This document shows positions 35,251 to 48,587 of a stretch of DNA of 64,000 nucleotides, in pieces. Position 1 is the first letter of the stretch. Every line of letters starts with the position of its first letter. Both the position numbers and the translations under genes were made by a program. The stretch spans positions 1-64,000 of the forward strand of contig CAXKVV010000623.1 in the NCBI GenBank assembly GCA_964058805.1, given 5' to 3'. The notes under the pieces were generated by a model that searched no databases, was not told the DNA's origin, and was given only the letters and a program-made list of their open reading frames with translations. This stretch comes from Schoenoplectus triqueter (lineage: Eukaryota > Streptophyta > Magnoliopsida > Poales > Cyperaceae).

Positions 35251-35546
35251 TTGCTATTAACATAAGTTGGGTTATGATGTTATAGCGCAAATTTTTTTCG
35301 TGTTATAATTTGATTTTTTTATTTTTAAAATCTAAATGATCGATCCAAACTGTTCAAAATAATTTATGTATGAATATATAAATGTAGATCAAATTGTATA
35401 TTTTTTAAAACTAACTATTTTTAGATTATTAAAAAAAGCTGACTAGTTATACAACTTTTCATTCTTAGACAACAGGGTGAGAAAAGCTGGAGCAAAACCA
35501 CCTCTTATCCAGTGACAAAAAGCAATATATTCTGTGTGAGAGTGTT

Positions 35547-35753
35547 GAGAATAGTCAGTAGTTAAGAGATAAAGAAAATTATACAAAATAGAATAGCATA
35601 GGAAAATGAGAAGGACCACTGATACTGTTAACGTTCATGTGACTGTTACAGTGAACGGTTTGGTTTGTATAAATACGCAAGAGAGGAAAGAAAAATAGAA
35701 GTAAGAAAAAAAAAACAAAAAACTGTCTCACCAATAAAATATCAAAGTTTACA
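35547..35753 (+). repeat. Probable 5' LTR of copia element
   Basis: A primer-binding-site-like TGGTATGAGAG (35,754-35,764) follows ACA and matches the initiator-Met tRNA type site TGGTATCAGAG at all but one base. Upstream, TGTTGAGAATAGTC at 35,547 has the usual LTR start, and GTATAAATAC near 35,666 can serve as a TATA box. No matching 3' LTR was found, so the left limit is uncertain. Confidence 0.5.
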
Positions 35754-35934
35754 TGGTATGAGAGTATTTTTCCTGTCACAGTATCTGTTCAGACCTGTTT
35801 TTTCTATTCTTATCAGTTTTTTACCAAATTGCTCATCATCTACCAGAAAAATTCCCACAAACTGATATTCTTCCATCCGCAGACTGTAGTATGAGCACCA
35901 GAAGAAAACAGTAAATACCAAAGCAAACCAGTGA

Positions 35935-38900
35935 TGATAGAAACTGCCACAGCACCTCAAACAATCACAAATACCATCATCAACATAGAAGTTGGGTCAG
36001 CCCAAGTCTCAGAGAGGGTGGGAGACAAAAACTGTCACAACACCTCAAACAATCACAAATATCATCATCAACATAGAAGTTGGGTCAGTCCAAATCTCAG
36101 AAAGGCTGGGAGACCATAATTTCCAGCTATGGAGTAGAGCAATCATTCTCACTCTACATGAGAGAGAGCTCTATGAGCACATTACTAGAGAAGAACCAAA
36201 ACCATATGAGAGTAAAGTTACCGAATTCAAGCAGTGGAGAAGAAATTACTACAAGGTCATCAATCTCATGCTCAACTCCATGGAACCCAAAATCAAACAA
36301 CTCTTTATGTTCCATGACTCTTCCCAAAAACTATGGGAAGCAATGAATATCCATTTCAGCCAAAAAAGGAACTTCTCTTACATTTTCCAGCTGAGAAAGG
36401 AGATCCAAATGCTCAAACAGAGCCAAAGACCCATGATTCAGTACATCGGCGACTTGAAATGAAAATGGGAGGAGCTAAATCAATATCGAGCCCCAACCGT
36501 CGATCCCGTTATCATCAGAGAAAGAAAACACGATATGTTGTATCAGTTCTTATCAGGGTTAGATGAGTCGTACGAGCAAATGAGAGCCCATATTTTATTC
36601 TCGGCCGAACTTTCAACCCTAGAAGATGCAATGGCTCGTCTCCAAGGAGAAGAGACATGGCGGGAGCTGATGGGCAGTACCTCAGCGACACAGCAAAGGC
36701 CGAAGGCACTAGCCATGGCTGTGAGCAAGACTCGCAACTCACAACAGAAGGGCGGAAAATAAAAAAGGTGTGACCATTATCGAAGGGATTGTCACGAAAG
36801 GAGCAAATGTTGGCACCTCTATCTCGAACTCAGACCGGTGTGGTGGGATGAGAGTTGGGCGAAAAACCCTAAGGCTGTGCTCCCAAGAAAAATTGAAAAG
36901 GGGTGGAAGGGAATGGCAAAGAAAATTGATGGAAGGTTAAAAATTTGACCCTCAAAATTGGAGGTGAAAGAATTGCAATTTACTTAGTATAAAGAGTCTC
37001 TCCATTCACCTCCCCTCACCCACCTTTACCTGCTACAGTACAATTTCTGGAGCAAGGTGAATCGTTTTTTTTCTCCTCTTTCTCTCTGTCTCACCCTGTG
37101 TCACTTTATTTCTCCAACTCTGGAGCAGAGCCTAAGGGGGAGCGAAAGGGGTATGCGGCACAAACAGAAAAAAGAGATGGAGAGAAGGCGAAGAGTGAAG
37201 CGACTCGAGAAGAATCGAGAGGGATTAGAGCTGAAGTTTCATCTCTTCTGGCTAGAGTATTAAAAACGGGTCGGGTCGGGTCGGGTCAGGACGGGTTTGC
37301 ACGGGTCGGCAGGTTTTGGCGGGACGGGTCGGGACGGGTCAATGGGTTTTCACGGGACAGGTTAGGACGGGTCCGTTTTGGGGGGTTTGGCCGCGACCCG
37401 TCCTAGATCCGTCGGGTCGGACGGGTCAGCTGGGCGGGACGGGTCGGGTCCAAGGGTGGGGCGGGTCGGGTCGGATCCAAGGTTTTTTTTTCAAAATTCA
37501 AAAATAACCCAATAAAATTCAAATAAATTCTCAAAATTTCCGAAAAATTCAAAAATAATTATTAAGAATATTTAAAATATATAATTATTTATATTTTTTA
37601 CCAAAAAAAATAATTTTTTCCATATTTTTTTGAATTTTTTGAATTTTTTTGAATTTTCCTGGGTTTGCACGGAATCCCGGGACGGGTCGGGGGCAGATTT
37701 GCACGGGTCGGGCGGGTCGGGTCGGGTCGGGACGGGTCCAAAACGGGTCAGGTCTAGCACGGGTTTTTTTGAAATTTTTTTGCCCGCGCCCGTGCTAGAC
37801 CCGTCGGTTCTAACGGGTCACGGGTTTGACGGGTTGGGTCACGGGTCGCGGCCATGAGATCAGCAGGTCGGGTCTGACCCGTCCGGGTTTTTTTATAACT
37901 CTACTTCTGGCTAGTCTCAATTCTTAATATCCAGGCAGCAGTGAGCCCAACTGCTTTGGTTCGGATAAATCAGAAAAACAAAGCCTAGTTAGCTATGATA
38001 ACAGCTCAAACGAAAAAAAAAGGGAAAACCCCAATTGAAAAACATCTGGCCCTTTACAGTCCAAAATATAAAATTCCTCAAAAAATGGATTGTTGACCCA
38101 GAAATAAAATATACCCATTTTGGAAAATTGGTAGAAAAAAATGAAAAAAATCTTAACCAAAACGGTTGGGTATTAGATTCGGGTGCTACCAACCATATGA
38201 CTGATAATAGAACCCTTTTACATAATTACCAAAAAAACATCATACAAGATTTTGTGTATGTTGCAAATGGTGAAAAAAACAAAAATTCATGGCTATAGTA
38301 CCATCAAGGTTTTTTCAAAAAATATTGAACATGTGTTACATATTGAGAACTGCACATCCAATTTACTTTCAATAGGAAAGCTCTCACAAGAACTGAATTG
38401 TGAAATTATTTTCTCAAAAAATAATGTGTTTTTCAGGATTTTAAAACCAAGAAGATGATTGGTGAAGGGAGTTTTCAAAATGGACTATATATTTTGAATA
38501 TATCCAAGTTGGTTTTCACTCCAAAAATCAAGAACTTGAGGAATTATGGCATAAAAGAATAGGTCATCCATCCGATAGGGTTTTGAAAAATATATTTAAT
38601 TTTTCAAATCTTGATTGTAGCAAGTGTGAAATATTCAAATTAGCTAAACACATGAAGCTACTTTTTGTATTGTCTGATACTAAAAGTAATAAAAAAATTT
38701 GAGCTTATTCATTCCGATGTTTGAGGACCCGCCCCCGTGGAATCTTACAATGATTTTAAGTATTTTGTTATCTTTATTGATAATTTTTCACAATTGACTC
38801 ACTTGTATTTATTAAAAAAAAAGTGAAGTACCTATTGTATTTTAAGAATTTTCTAACTTAGTTGAAAACCAATATGATGCAAAAAATAAATTTTTAGATC

Positions 38901-40870
38901 CGATAATGGTACGAAAATTTTAAACCAAATCATGTCGATTTTTTTAAAATTAAAGGGAATTGTGCATCAAACTACATGTGTCTACACACCTCAACAAAAT
39001 AGTGTTTCGAAGAGAAAAAACCGCCATCTTCTTGAGGTGACTAGAGCACTAATGTTTGAAAATAATGTTCCAAAGAAATTTTGGTCGGATGCGGTTCAAA
39101 TGACAACCTACTTGATAAATAGATTATCAAGTGTTGTTTTAAAAAATAAAAGCCCAATGGAAATCATTTGTCAAAATAAACCTAACATCAATCACTTGAG
39201 GGTATTTGAGTGTGCATGCTTCGTGCACCAAAATAAAAGGGACAAACTTGATTATACCTCTATTAAATTTAAAGCCATATTTTTGGGTTATTCATCCAAG
39301 AAAAAGGGATATAAATGTTATGACTCAAAAAATCAAAAACTTCATATTTTTAGAGATGTAACCTTCTTTGAAGACGAATCTTTTTATCCAAGGAACAATG
39401 AAAACCTTGATGATATCATGACCATGGATAATTCTGAATTTCCAAATATTAACCAAGTTGAAGAGCATGTTGTACTAGAAAATAATGAAATAGGAGAAGG
39501 TGAAGGCAATGATTCAGGATCAAATGATGGTGAGGAACAAGAAATTAGGACTAAGAAGATCATCTCGGCCAAGTCGACCATCTTCGAGGTTACGAGATTT
39601 TGTAACCTATGAGGTTCATTATCCTATTCAAAATTACATTTTATATAATAAAGTGTCAAAATGCCACAATGCATTTCTCAAAACCATTGATGAAATGAAT
39701 GAACCAAACACATTTGAAGAGGTCAAACAACACAAGGTTTGGAACAAAGCTATGGATGAGGAATTAAAAGCTCTTGAAAAAAATAAAACATGGAAAATTG
39801 TCCAATTACCTCAAGGAAAAAAAGCTCGTAGGGTGTAAATGGGTTTACAAAATAAAATATAATAGCGATGGTACCGTTGAACGCTACAAGACAATATTAG
39901 TAGCCAAGGGTTATACAAAAATGTACGGTATTGACTACCAAAGACCTTTGTTCTCGTAGAGAAAATGAATATCATATGAATTTTATTGTCCGTAGCCATA
40001 AACAACGGTTGGAACCTATACCAAATTGACGTAAATAATGATTTCAGTCAAGGCACACTCGAAGAAGAGGTGTATATGACCTTACCACCGGCCCATAAAA
40101 GTGAAAACAATACTAACCTTGTTTATAGATTAAAAAAATCTATCTATGAACTAAAACAATCTCCAAGAGTATGGCATGGCAAGCTCTCTCATTTTTTTTA
40201 GTAAATTTCGATTTTAAGGTAGGCCAATCAGATACATCGTTATTCATAAAACATGAGGGTAATTATACTACCGTTGTACTAGTGTAAGTTGATGATATAA
40301 TTATTATCGGAAATAATAGTATGAAAATTAGTGAAATAAAGAAGTCCTTGAAGGAAATATTTGAAATAAAAGACCTTGATAGATTAAAATATTTTCTAGA
40401 AATAGAAATAGCTCATTCAATTAAAGGTCTATTTATTTTCCAAAGAAAATATACTCTTGATTCGTTGAAAGAAACTGGTAAGTTAGGGTCCAAACCGGCA
40501 ACGACCCTAATCGATAGTAATTGTAAATTAAACATCGAGGAAGATGAACCACTAAAGGATGTCACTCAATATCAACGACTTGTTGGTAAGTTAATTTACC
40601 TAACAGTAACAAGATCATACATATCATTTGTCGTAAACAAAGTTAGCAAATTTATACAAGCACCAAGAAAACCACATCTTGATGCAATAGATAGGATTCT
40701 GAGATACTTAAAGGTCACCCGAAAAGGATATATGGATGAAAAATAATAAGTCTAACGTTGTGTGTGGTTATTCCGATGCAAACTGGGTCGGGAGTTTCGA
40801 CCGAAAGTCGACAATCAGTTATTGTACGTTTGTAGGCGGGAATGTAGTCATATGAAAAAATAAGAAGCAT
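35935..40870 (+). pseudogene. Degenerate Ty1/copia gag-pol
   Basis: The domains occur in copia order. Gag: LGDHNFQLWSRAIIL (about 36,105) through LYQFLSGLDESYEQMRAHI, with a damaged zinc knuckle CDHYRRDCHERSKCW near 36,770. Protease: GWVLDSGATNHMT (38,164). Integrase: LWHKRIGHPSDRVLKNI near 38,545, FELIHSDV, then TPQQNSVSKRKNRHLLEVTR. Reverse transcriptase: GCKWVYKIKYNSDGTVERYK near 39,835, LYQIDVNNDFSQGTLEEEVY near 40,015, and VDDIIIIGN with a stop (TAA, 40,285-40,287) in place of the Tyr of YVDD. RNase H: YSDANWVGSFDRKST near 40,770. Many frameshifts; no 3' LTR. An 88-bp tandem duplication (35,941-36,116) breaks the gag frame. Not functional. Confidence 0.9.
37253..37903. mobile_element. 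Non-autonomous hAT element nested in copia, 651 bp
   Basis: The termini are TAGAGTATTAAAA and TTTTATAACTCTA, with a perfect 8-bp target duplication CTTCTGGC (37,245-37,252 and 37,904-37,911). Its ends share long blocks with the transposase-bearing element at 50,617-55,218: the GGTTTGGCCGCGACCCGTCC block near 37,386 and the TTTGCCCGCGCCCGTGCTAG block near 37,778. It is therefore an internal-deletion derivative of that family. It inserted between copia gag and protease. Confidence 0.92.
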
Positions 40871-42478
40871 AAAAAGAGGGAAGTGTATGATGGTGTGGTG
40901 GTTTGCAATGGCCATTATACTGAACCTCGCGTTGCTGAGATTTCTGGTATCGTTCCCTCTCTCTTTTCTTTATGTATCTTATTAACCCCCGTATTTCAAA
41001 GATTTAATCTCTTCATTTTGTTTTACATGTCTAGTATGTTTCCTCTGAATCATGATTGTGTAGAGGTGTAGTAACGACAATTCATTTAGGCGAAATTGGG
41101 TATGTACCAACTACCAATAAATGTTGGACCAGTTGGAATAGTTGCTTAAAAAATGAAAGGAAGAAATAGAGGAAAGAAAGATTAGATATTCTTTTTCAAT
41201 AAGAAACGGTTCCCCATAATTGATATATATATTTCAAAATAATATCTAGCATTACTTTTGCATATTATACACCTGAAGTTAGGAATTGCAATGAAAATAT
41301 GTGCTCCATTCAACAATGGCAAATTTACTCCTAAATTCTTGAGGGCCTGGTTTCCTCCTTCCTCTTTGAACTAAAAACATGAAAACTAAATCCATTGTGA
41401 TGTAAGGATCAAAATCATATAAAACAATCCAGAGGTGGCTAATATGATAAAGAGGATGTTTTCAACATTTAATATAAGAAGTAAATTTGACTGAAATATA
41501 GATTTATTCAGCAAGTAAGAACAATATTGCAAACCCTGAAACATACCTGAATGAATGGGATGAGAAACATTTGATCGAGCAAGCATACAAATATTTTGAG
41601 AAGTAAAAATAGTGTAACTATTTTGGTTTTCTTGAGTATTTTGTTCTCACATAAATGATTACTCTATATCCGTTGGTTGAATGCAACAATAATGTAACAA
41701 GACACAAGAACCCCAAGTCCTATGGTGCTGGCGAGATGCCTTTCATATGTGCAGCAAATATATATCATCGGTGAACCTGATCTCGTGCATGCATATTACT
41801 ATTTTATTTTATTTTTGTATGGAGAAAGGGTGGCATCAAATTTATGTAATGCGCCCCTTATTTGATTTGCGGATTATGTGTTGGAGATTATTTTGCGCCC
41901 GCTTTACAAAATTCTGCACAACAACCTAAGGGCGTGAGGAAGGCGAGAAACTATTCATATTTCCAAGTAAGACCCTCACCTTGTTATTCACAGTATTTGT
42001 AATGTACGGATCCCAAACTTTAGATGTCTGTGTCTTTACTCTTTACAATTTGATATTTAATTTTTACGAACAGTCAAATACTTCATATTTTGTTTTACGA
42101 ATGTTCAGAAAATTGCAACTAACAACTGAGCGACAATTGAATTTGTGAGTTAAGACTCTCATTTTTCAAAAAAAAAAAATATTCACGGATTTAATATCTT
42201 TTCTTGAACCTCAATGTCGAACTAGCATTGAACTTCCAATTAATTAATTGCATAAACAAATTAAGCTAAATATAGGGTATCAAATCATTCTCTTCCAACT
42301 CTCTTTCATAATAATTGGTTTGAGGATGCTTACGTATCCATGTTAAAGAAAGTTATGAAACAATTGACAATAGCAAAGACATTAAATGAGAAATTAAACT
42401 TAGCATGTTTCAAACATCAATCACTTACAGTGAATGAGAAATTAAAGGTAGAAAACAAAGACAGTCATAGTCCAGCAA
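40871..42478. other. Intergenic, nothing recognised
   Basis: AT-rich sequence between the copia remnant and the F-box gene. No repeat ends, exons or RNA genes could be supported. The 3' end of the F-box transcript is probably somewhere below 42,479. Confidence 0.4.
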
Positions 42479-43674
42479 TTAATCTTGTAATGCTCTCAAC
42501 TGAAATATTAGTTTCTTCCGTTGCGGTTTCTTAACTTCCTTCTCTTCTCGCTGTATTTCTTCTTTTGTCTGATTTAATTGTGCATCTTCTTCGTTTGCTG
42601 ACAAATTTGGTTTGATGTAGGTCAAACTTGGCAGGAACCATATTGAATCAGGTGGAATATGATCCAGCAGCTCACTTGTGCCATCTTCCATGTTGTACCT
42701 TAAAACAAGCTCCAATCCTTCCCATTCCTGATAGATGATGCAATTCGTTCCAAGTCCTTGAAATCACTAGCTCTCAAACAAAATCCTCCAAACCAGGGAC
42801 CCATGTAGAACAGCACCCTATCTCCAATCCCCTTCAACTCAACCCATATGCACTGCTCAAAGTTATCTGTGTGCTCCAGTCGGTACACCTTGAACGAACG
42901 ACTTTTCTTTCCACCCAAGAACAAAATTGGGTTCACTAAAAGTAGATCTCCCGCAGCCTCAACCAAGCTACACATCCATGGACAATCCGTTGGATTTGGT
43001 ATCACTAACTGCATGTTTGCTTCAGTTGTATTGTCAAGAACGATAGTTTCCTCTGATCTATTCGGAATGAAGAGTTTTCCTTTATAATATGTTGCCAATG
43101 GTGGCTCCCAGTCTTCTGGGATTATATGGCTGATGAATTTGTTGTTATCGGATCGCCAAACTCCGATAGATTTAATCCGCCTTACCTCAAGTCCCTCTAT
43201 TCCATATACAACCAAAATGACTCCATCCTTTGCCATGTTTGAGTTGCTATCTTGGGCTGGGCCCAAGTAGATTTTTATATATTGTGTATTCTTTGAAAAA
43301 GGAAGATGGATTTTGGTACCAGTAAGTGGATTATACAAATATGGTGGTTTACAATTTTTGTGTCCATTGACAAGGATAAAACCCATAGATGGCTCTGGGT
43401 TGTGCTGATTCATATACTCTCCAGGGGTTATCTGCAGCTTGACGCGGCCTATTGCATTGAAGGAGAAAGAGGAGACTGTTCTGGTCCAGTCCTGATCACA
43501 AGACCAGTTTGGCTGCAAGATCAAAGGAAGTAGTGGAGGAGGGTCGGCGGGGTCTGCGGTTGAGCGCCACTGTTTACAAACCGCACGGAACCGAATGAAG
43601 TTTGAGAGGTCTTCTAGTTTCTTTGATATAAGATGGAGCAGCTCTGGATTTAAATCTGCCCAGTCCCTTCTCAT
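42479..43674 (-). CDS. F-box protein with DUF295 domain, frameshifted
   Basis: From ATG at 43,674 the N-terminus (WADLNPELLHLISKKLED, then FIRFRAVCKQWRS) is an F-box, the segment that binds SKP1 in SCF ubiquitin ligases. The rest (YNPLTGTKIHLPF near residues 111-123, and WMCSLVEAAGDLLLVNP near 230) is the DUF295 region of SKIP23-like F-box proteins. The first frame stops after 324 residues at 42,700. The expected continuation, NCIIYQEWEGLELVLRYNME then DGTSELL and PPDSIWFLPS, lies in another frame down to 42,479. A single indel near 42,745-42,765 would explain this. The full product would be about 395 residues, with a Lys/Glu-rich tail. Intronless, as usual in this family. The frameshift means a pseudogene, a natural null allele or a sequencing error. 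Confidence 0.8.
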
Positions 43675-45640
43675 TTCTTCTCCTTTTCAGTATTAACTGT
43701 GATCAAAACTCTAGAATGCTAGAATGCCTCGAAATTGCCTGATTGCATTTCAGAAATTATTAAGTAGACAAGTCAATGAAATGAAAACCTTTGAATTAAT
43801 ATATCAGAGCAAGTTGTTAAGAAAGCTATGCTGCCATGAGTTACAAAAATTCAACCTTCTGGCAGGTTCTGCTCATTTATTTTTCTTTTTTGGGCTCTGA
43901 TTTATTAGCCTTTAGTGAGATATATTGGGCTGACATTAAGTTGTGGAACAGAAATTTCAAATACAAGAATAAGGATCATCCATTGGAAGTAAACTTGTTA
44001 TAAAGAACATCAAATCAGTAATTGTATAATGGTTCTTTAATTCTTTCTACATGTTTCAATAATAGAACTGGATCAGGTCAAAAGAAGTCTCAATTTGTTG
44101 CCTTTCCATTAATTACTCCATTAATTGGTGAGAACAACAAATACAGAACCAAATTTCAACTGTCTAAACTCATCACCGATGAAAGTCACTCATTTCTTAT
44201 TTTCTCTGATAAACAAATGCAAACCTAGATCTTTATTTGCTAATTATTTTTTTCTGACAAAGAAAACTGTTCATCATTGTGGAACCCTAGGCACTTCCGC
44301 TTCCACTTTATTTGTTAATTATTTTTACAATTTCAACACGGAATCCATAGAGACAATCAAATTAATTGAAATAATCATAGATAAGTGCAAAGGGAAAGAG
44401 TAGAGAGAGTACTTGGATCCAACGCCAAAGGTTTCGAAGAGAGAGGTAGAGACGATACTTTCAACGTATCCTACAGGGTAAACAGAGACGAGAATTTCTG
44501 GAGATGTTTATTTCTTAATTCTATTCAACTTGGATTACAATACCTCTCAATTTATAGGGCAACGAAAACAATAAATATGGAAACCTACCACAATTAATGA
44601 CTCCTCTAAATTTAGAAAACAATAAATATGGAAACTTACCACAACTCATGACCTAAATTTAGAAAACACTAAAGAACTAATCTTTCGGGTTTACACTAAG
44701 CAAATCTCTAAAAACATCCACATTGGCGACAATTGTCAAAAATAAAATTTTATATCATATCATAAAATTGACAATTATTTTTAAGAGTGATATCACTTAA
44801 TGAAATGAAATTGTTAAAATGACACTGTCGTAATTAATTTTCTATTTCTTCGCTGATATAATTTGTCCAATAGACTGTCAAATTTAGATAATTGTCTAAT
44901 TTTGTCTAATTTTTACAATGGTAGGAATTTTAATGATCCCTATTCTTTCGGTCTGGGCCCACTCGTTCAGGAGTCCAACAACGGTAGGAATTTTATCGAG
45001 AATATAAAGAAGGGCCCACATGTTAGAGCGAGAGCGATGTGCATAAATGGCTGGACCAAAATCCGCCTCACTTAACGATATCCCCTGGAGAGAAAAAAAA
45101 CTCTCCAGGTGGAGTATTTTTTATCTGATTCGTTTGATCAGAGATCAAAAGTCCTGATTTAACAATAATAAATCCTCCATGCATTAAAATTCGTGTTTAA
45201 ACTTTTTCATAACCGTTATGATTAATCTTTAAAAATTCTCCACAGAAAATACACTCCAGAGAATAGTTACCCAAACCCTAAAGGGTCGTTCAATTCGTTT
45301 CTATAGCACTGGATATCTTGTTGCTTGATCTAGTTTCACGAGAATCGAACCAATGCCGGTGGCTCCATTCTGAATACTAGTTAATTACCCACGCGTTGTG
45401 ATGATCATTTTTATGAATTTAATATAATAAAAATAATAATATGATGCGAAAGATTTTCATTATAAAATTAAAAAACTTATAAAAATCAATTTTGAGATAA
45501 ATTAGTGTATGTGTTGTGCGAATATTTTTCATTGATTTCTTTTATTCTAGCAGTATAATTGCATCAATTGCTTCCTATTATGTGGAGGATTTATAGAAAC
45601 AACAAAGCATTAAATCCAACAAAATATAAAAGGAAAGAAT
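43675..45640. other. Intergenic region upstream of the F-box gene
   Basis: It presumably holds the F-box promoter (minus strand). A perfect stem CCTGGAGAG/CTCTCCAGG around an A-run loop lies at 45,083-45,110. GCAACGAAAACAATAAATAT-like sequence recurs near 44,560 and 44,620. No gene was seen. Confidence 0.4.
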
Positions 45641-46321
45641 TAGGGGGTGTACAACAAACCTTTCAACCCATCTAACACGTTCAACCCACCCAATCCGATC
45701 CATTTTTTTGTTGGGTTGAGAAGTTATTGGGTTGGGTACGGGTTGAACCCGATTTATTGGGTTCAGTTATGGGTTTGCTTTTAGAAACCCGTCTAACCCA
45801 GACTCGGCCGTGTAATCATATATCATATATATTTTAAAAATATTATATATAAAATTGATTGGTAATCAATAAAATAATCATTTAAGAGTTAAAATTATAC
45901 ATTATATTTTAATTATTATCATGTAGTTTTTATTATATTTTATTTTTTAGATGTTATATATCACTTTCTTTATAATATTAATTATTTTTATAAAACATAA
46001 TAAATATTTAAATTTTTTTAGTCTATTGTTCATAATTAATGTGAAATTATCATTAATTTTTTCATATATATTTTTTTATTTTTTATCTTTGAGTTGTGAT
46101 ATCATTAATAATATATATTATCTAATATTAATAAAAATATATAATATATTTAATTAAAATATCAACCCGTTTAACCCGTATAACCTGTAAAAACATGTAT
46201 GTAAAAAATTATATGGGTTGGTTTAGACGGGTGGGTTAGCTAAATTTTTTTAACCCGGTATAACCGGATTAGGTTTAAATTTTCATAAAAAATCATTAAC
46301 CCGCCCCATTGTACACCCCCA
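45641..46321. mobile_element. hAT-type non-autonomous element, 681 bp, perfect TSD
   Basis: It begins TAGGGGGTGTACAA and ends TTGTACACCCCCA, inside a perfect 8-bp target duplication GAAAGAAT (45,633-45,640 and 46,322-46,329). CAACCC/GGGTTG and ACCCGT subterminal repeats lie at both ends around an AT-rich core. A diverged relative lies at 671-1,249. No transposase. Confidence 0.85.
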
Positions 46322-46329
46322 GAAAGAAT

Positions 46330-48578
46330 CGTCAAAAAATTAATCTCTAATTCAAATTCTCTCAATTTCCTCTATAAAATATCACAATATAAGGTAAATC
46401 TAATTAATTCAAATTTTGTCACTTAATTCCACAATCACGATATAAGGAAGGCAGATAAATATAAGCAAATTCAATATTAATATTTTTTTCCTAAAAAAAA
46501 AGTAATGACAGTTTGAAAATTGCTAAATATGATTTTTCCCTAAATGGAAGACAAATTAATTGCATTGACATATGATCAATTTGCTTTTGCCTAAATGTCA
46601 TAATGGGCACTCTAATCATCAAATATTATTTATTATGCACTTTCTATGTATTCTTGGTCATTAATTAGTTAATTATATCCCATTTAAGATCAATGAGAGT
46701 AAGGTGAAATGAGATTGTTGGATTTTGAAAACAATTTTTTATAGAGCCAACAGATAAAAAAAATAAGGCGAGGAGTTAAGGAAAGTATTATTTTAATGAT
46801 TTCAAGCATATATTTTGGTTGCTTATGTTAAATATCACTATGTTCATAATAGGAGGAATATATAAAATCAAATGAAAGTCCGATTTGGGACCTATCTTCA
46901 AAATATTTTATTTGTCTTGGACTTTCTAGTTTTATTGTGTTTTTGGAAAAAGAAAAACTATTGATGCATCGAATGAGTAGTTTGAAAACAAACAAACAAA
47001 ATCAAATCAAGCATGAACTAACAAAATTGATATCAATTTATATAATTAACATCATTCACAAAAAATGGACCACCTTATTATCATATTGCTTTGATTAAAA
47101 AAATACAGAGAGAAAAGAACAGAACCCATCTACGACATGATTCAAAAAGATTTTTAAAAATATGAAAAAATTCGTCTATGACATGATTCATTTCTATTTT
47201 TGTTACTTACTGTCTCATATGAATTCAATTAGAAATATAAAATGATAAACAAATTTTCAAAAAAAGATAATGCAAAATTCTCGTATGCAAATAACATATC
47301 TCTAAAAGCTGACGCAACTATACTGTTCCTAAAAATATATAACGCATGACCCAATAACCCCAAACTATATTGTTTAACAAATTCAACAAGGTAGCTTAGT
47401 CCAAAATTAATCTAACATTAGGAAAAATAAAATAAAGCATATGCATGTAAATTGAAAACATACAATAAGTACTAAACTTTAGAGAAAAAAAATACACTGT
47501 ATAAATAATTATCCTCTAAAAATTATTGTAGCTTGCGGGTTCAATTGTGCGCATCAAATCCCTTCAAATCCTATTACATGAGAAAATAAAACTTAAAACA
47601 AACAAGATGATAATTTCACAAGTTCTCACTATACAAAAGGAGTGTAAATGACAACTACAATTCCTTTATATGAAAATGGTAGCCACAAAACCTAGGTGGG
47701 ACCTTGCCCAGGGATGGAACCAGCGCTGTTGTTAGCCGGCGCCCGAACAACCCCTTGACCCATCGAAAAATAAAACTTTTCTTTCTTAGTACAGTGAAAA
47801 ATAAAAGTTTTTTTTGACCCAAACACCTTATTTCCTCGATCTGGACACCTCCTACCACTCGTTTCTGACTTTGCCTGACCTCACCCTCTTAGGAGGTGTC
47901 TCCTTTGACAAAACAAAAGAAATAACCTGAGCCTTGGTTCAGAATCAGTACAAGAGCTAAGCACTGACCATTATTATAATAAAAAGAGGTTTTTTATCAT
48001 CAAGTAGAGATTAAAGTGCATTAAAATCGTTGTTCATAAATAAACTTTTCAATTGATATAACATGAGGATTGCGATTTCAGTTGAAAGACACTGATAACT
48101 AATCATTATAATAGAACCCAGTTTGCTCAAGAACTCAACTCAGTATGCAGCTAATAAGAACCAATGGACCTTTCATATAAGTATAACACTACTACCACCA
48201 AACAATAATAACGAGTAACAATAATTTTACCAAATTTGTTCTACTTGATTCTTTTCTGATCTTCATCTCCTTTATCCGATTGCCAAGTAATCCATCAAAA
48301 CTAAGTTTGACCTGATAAGACCAAATAGTAAGATATAATGCTACATAAATGACAAAGCACAAGGAAAAAATCACTATACGATAATAACAATAATAAAAAA
48401 AAAAATCACATGTTATGAATCTAAAGATGCATATAACATCGCAATGATTTTTTAATCAATGATGGTTATAGTTGGAACAAAAACCTTAGAAGTGAAAATC
48501 GATCATAGTCCAGCTTGCCACACTTCTCTGTATAATAAGAAATCAATTTTCATCAGTCAAAAAGGTTAAAACCCACCT
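46330..48578. other. Intergenic, nothing recognised
   Basis: AT-rich DNA with only short chance frames. A GC-richer island at 47,690-47,880 (GCCGGCGCCCGAACAACCCC near 47,736) looks like a fragment of an older transposon, but I cannot place it. Confidence 0.4.
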
Positions 48579-48587
48579 ATCCTTGTG

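Noticed and set aside
45083..45110. Stem-loop resembling an intrinsic terminator
   Set aside because: This is eukaryotic DNA. The stem is followed by no U-run and is probably part of a decayed MITE.
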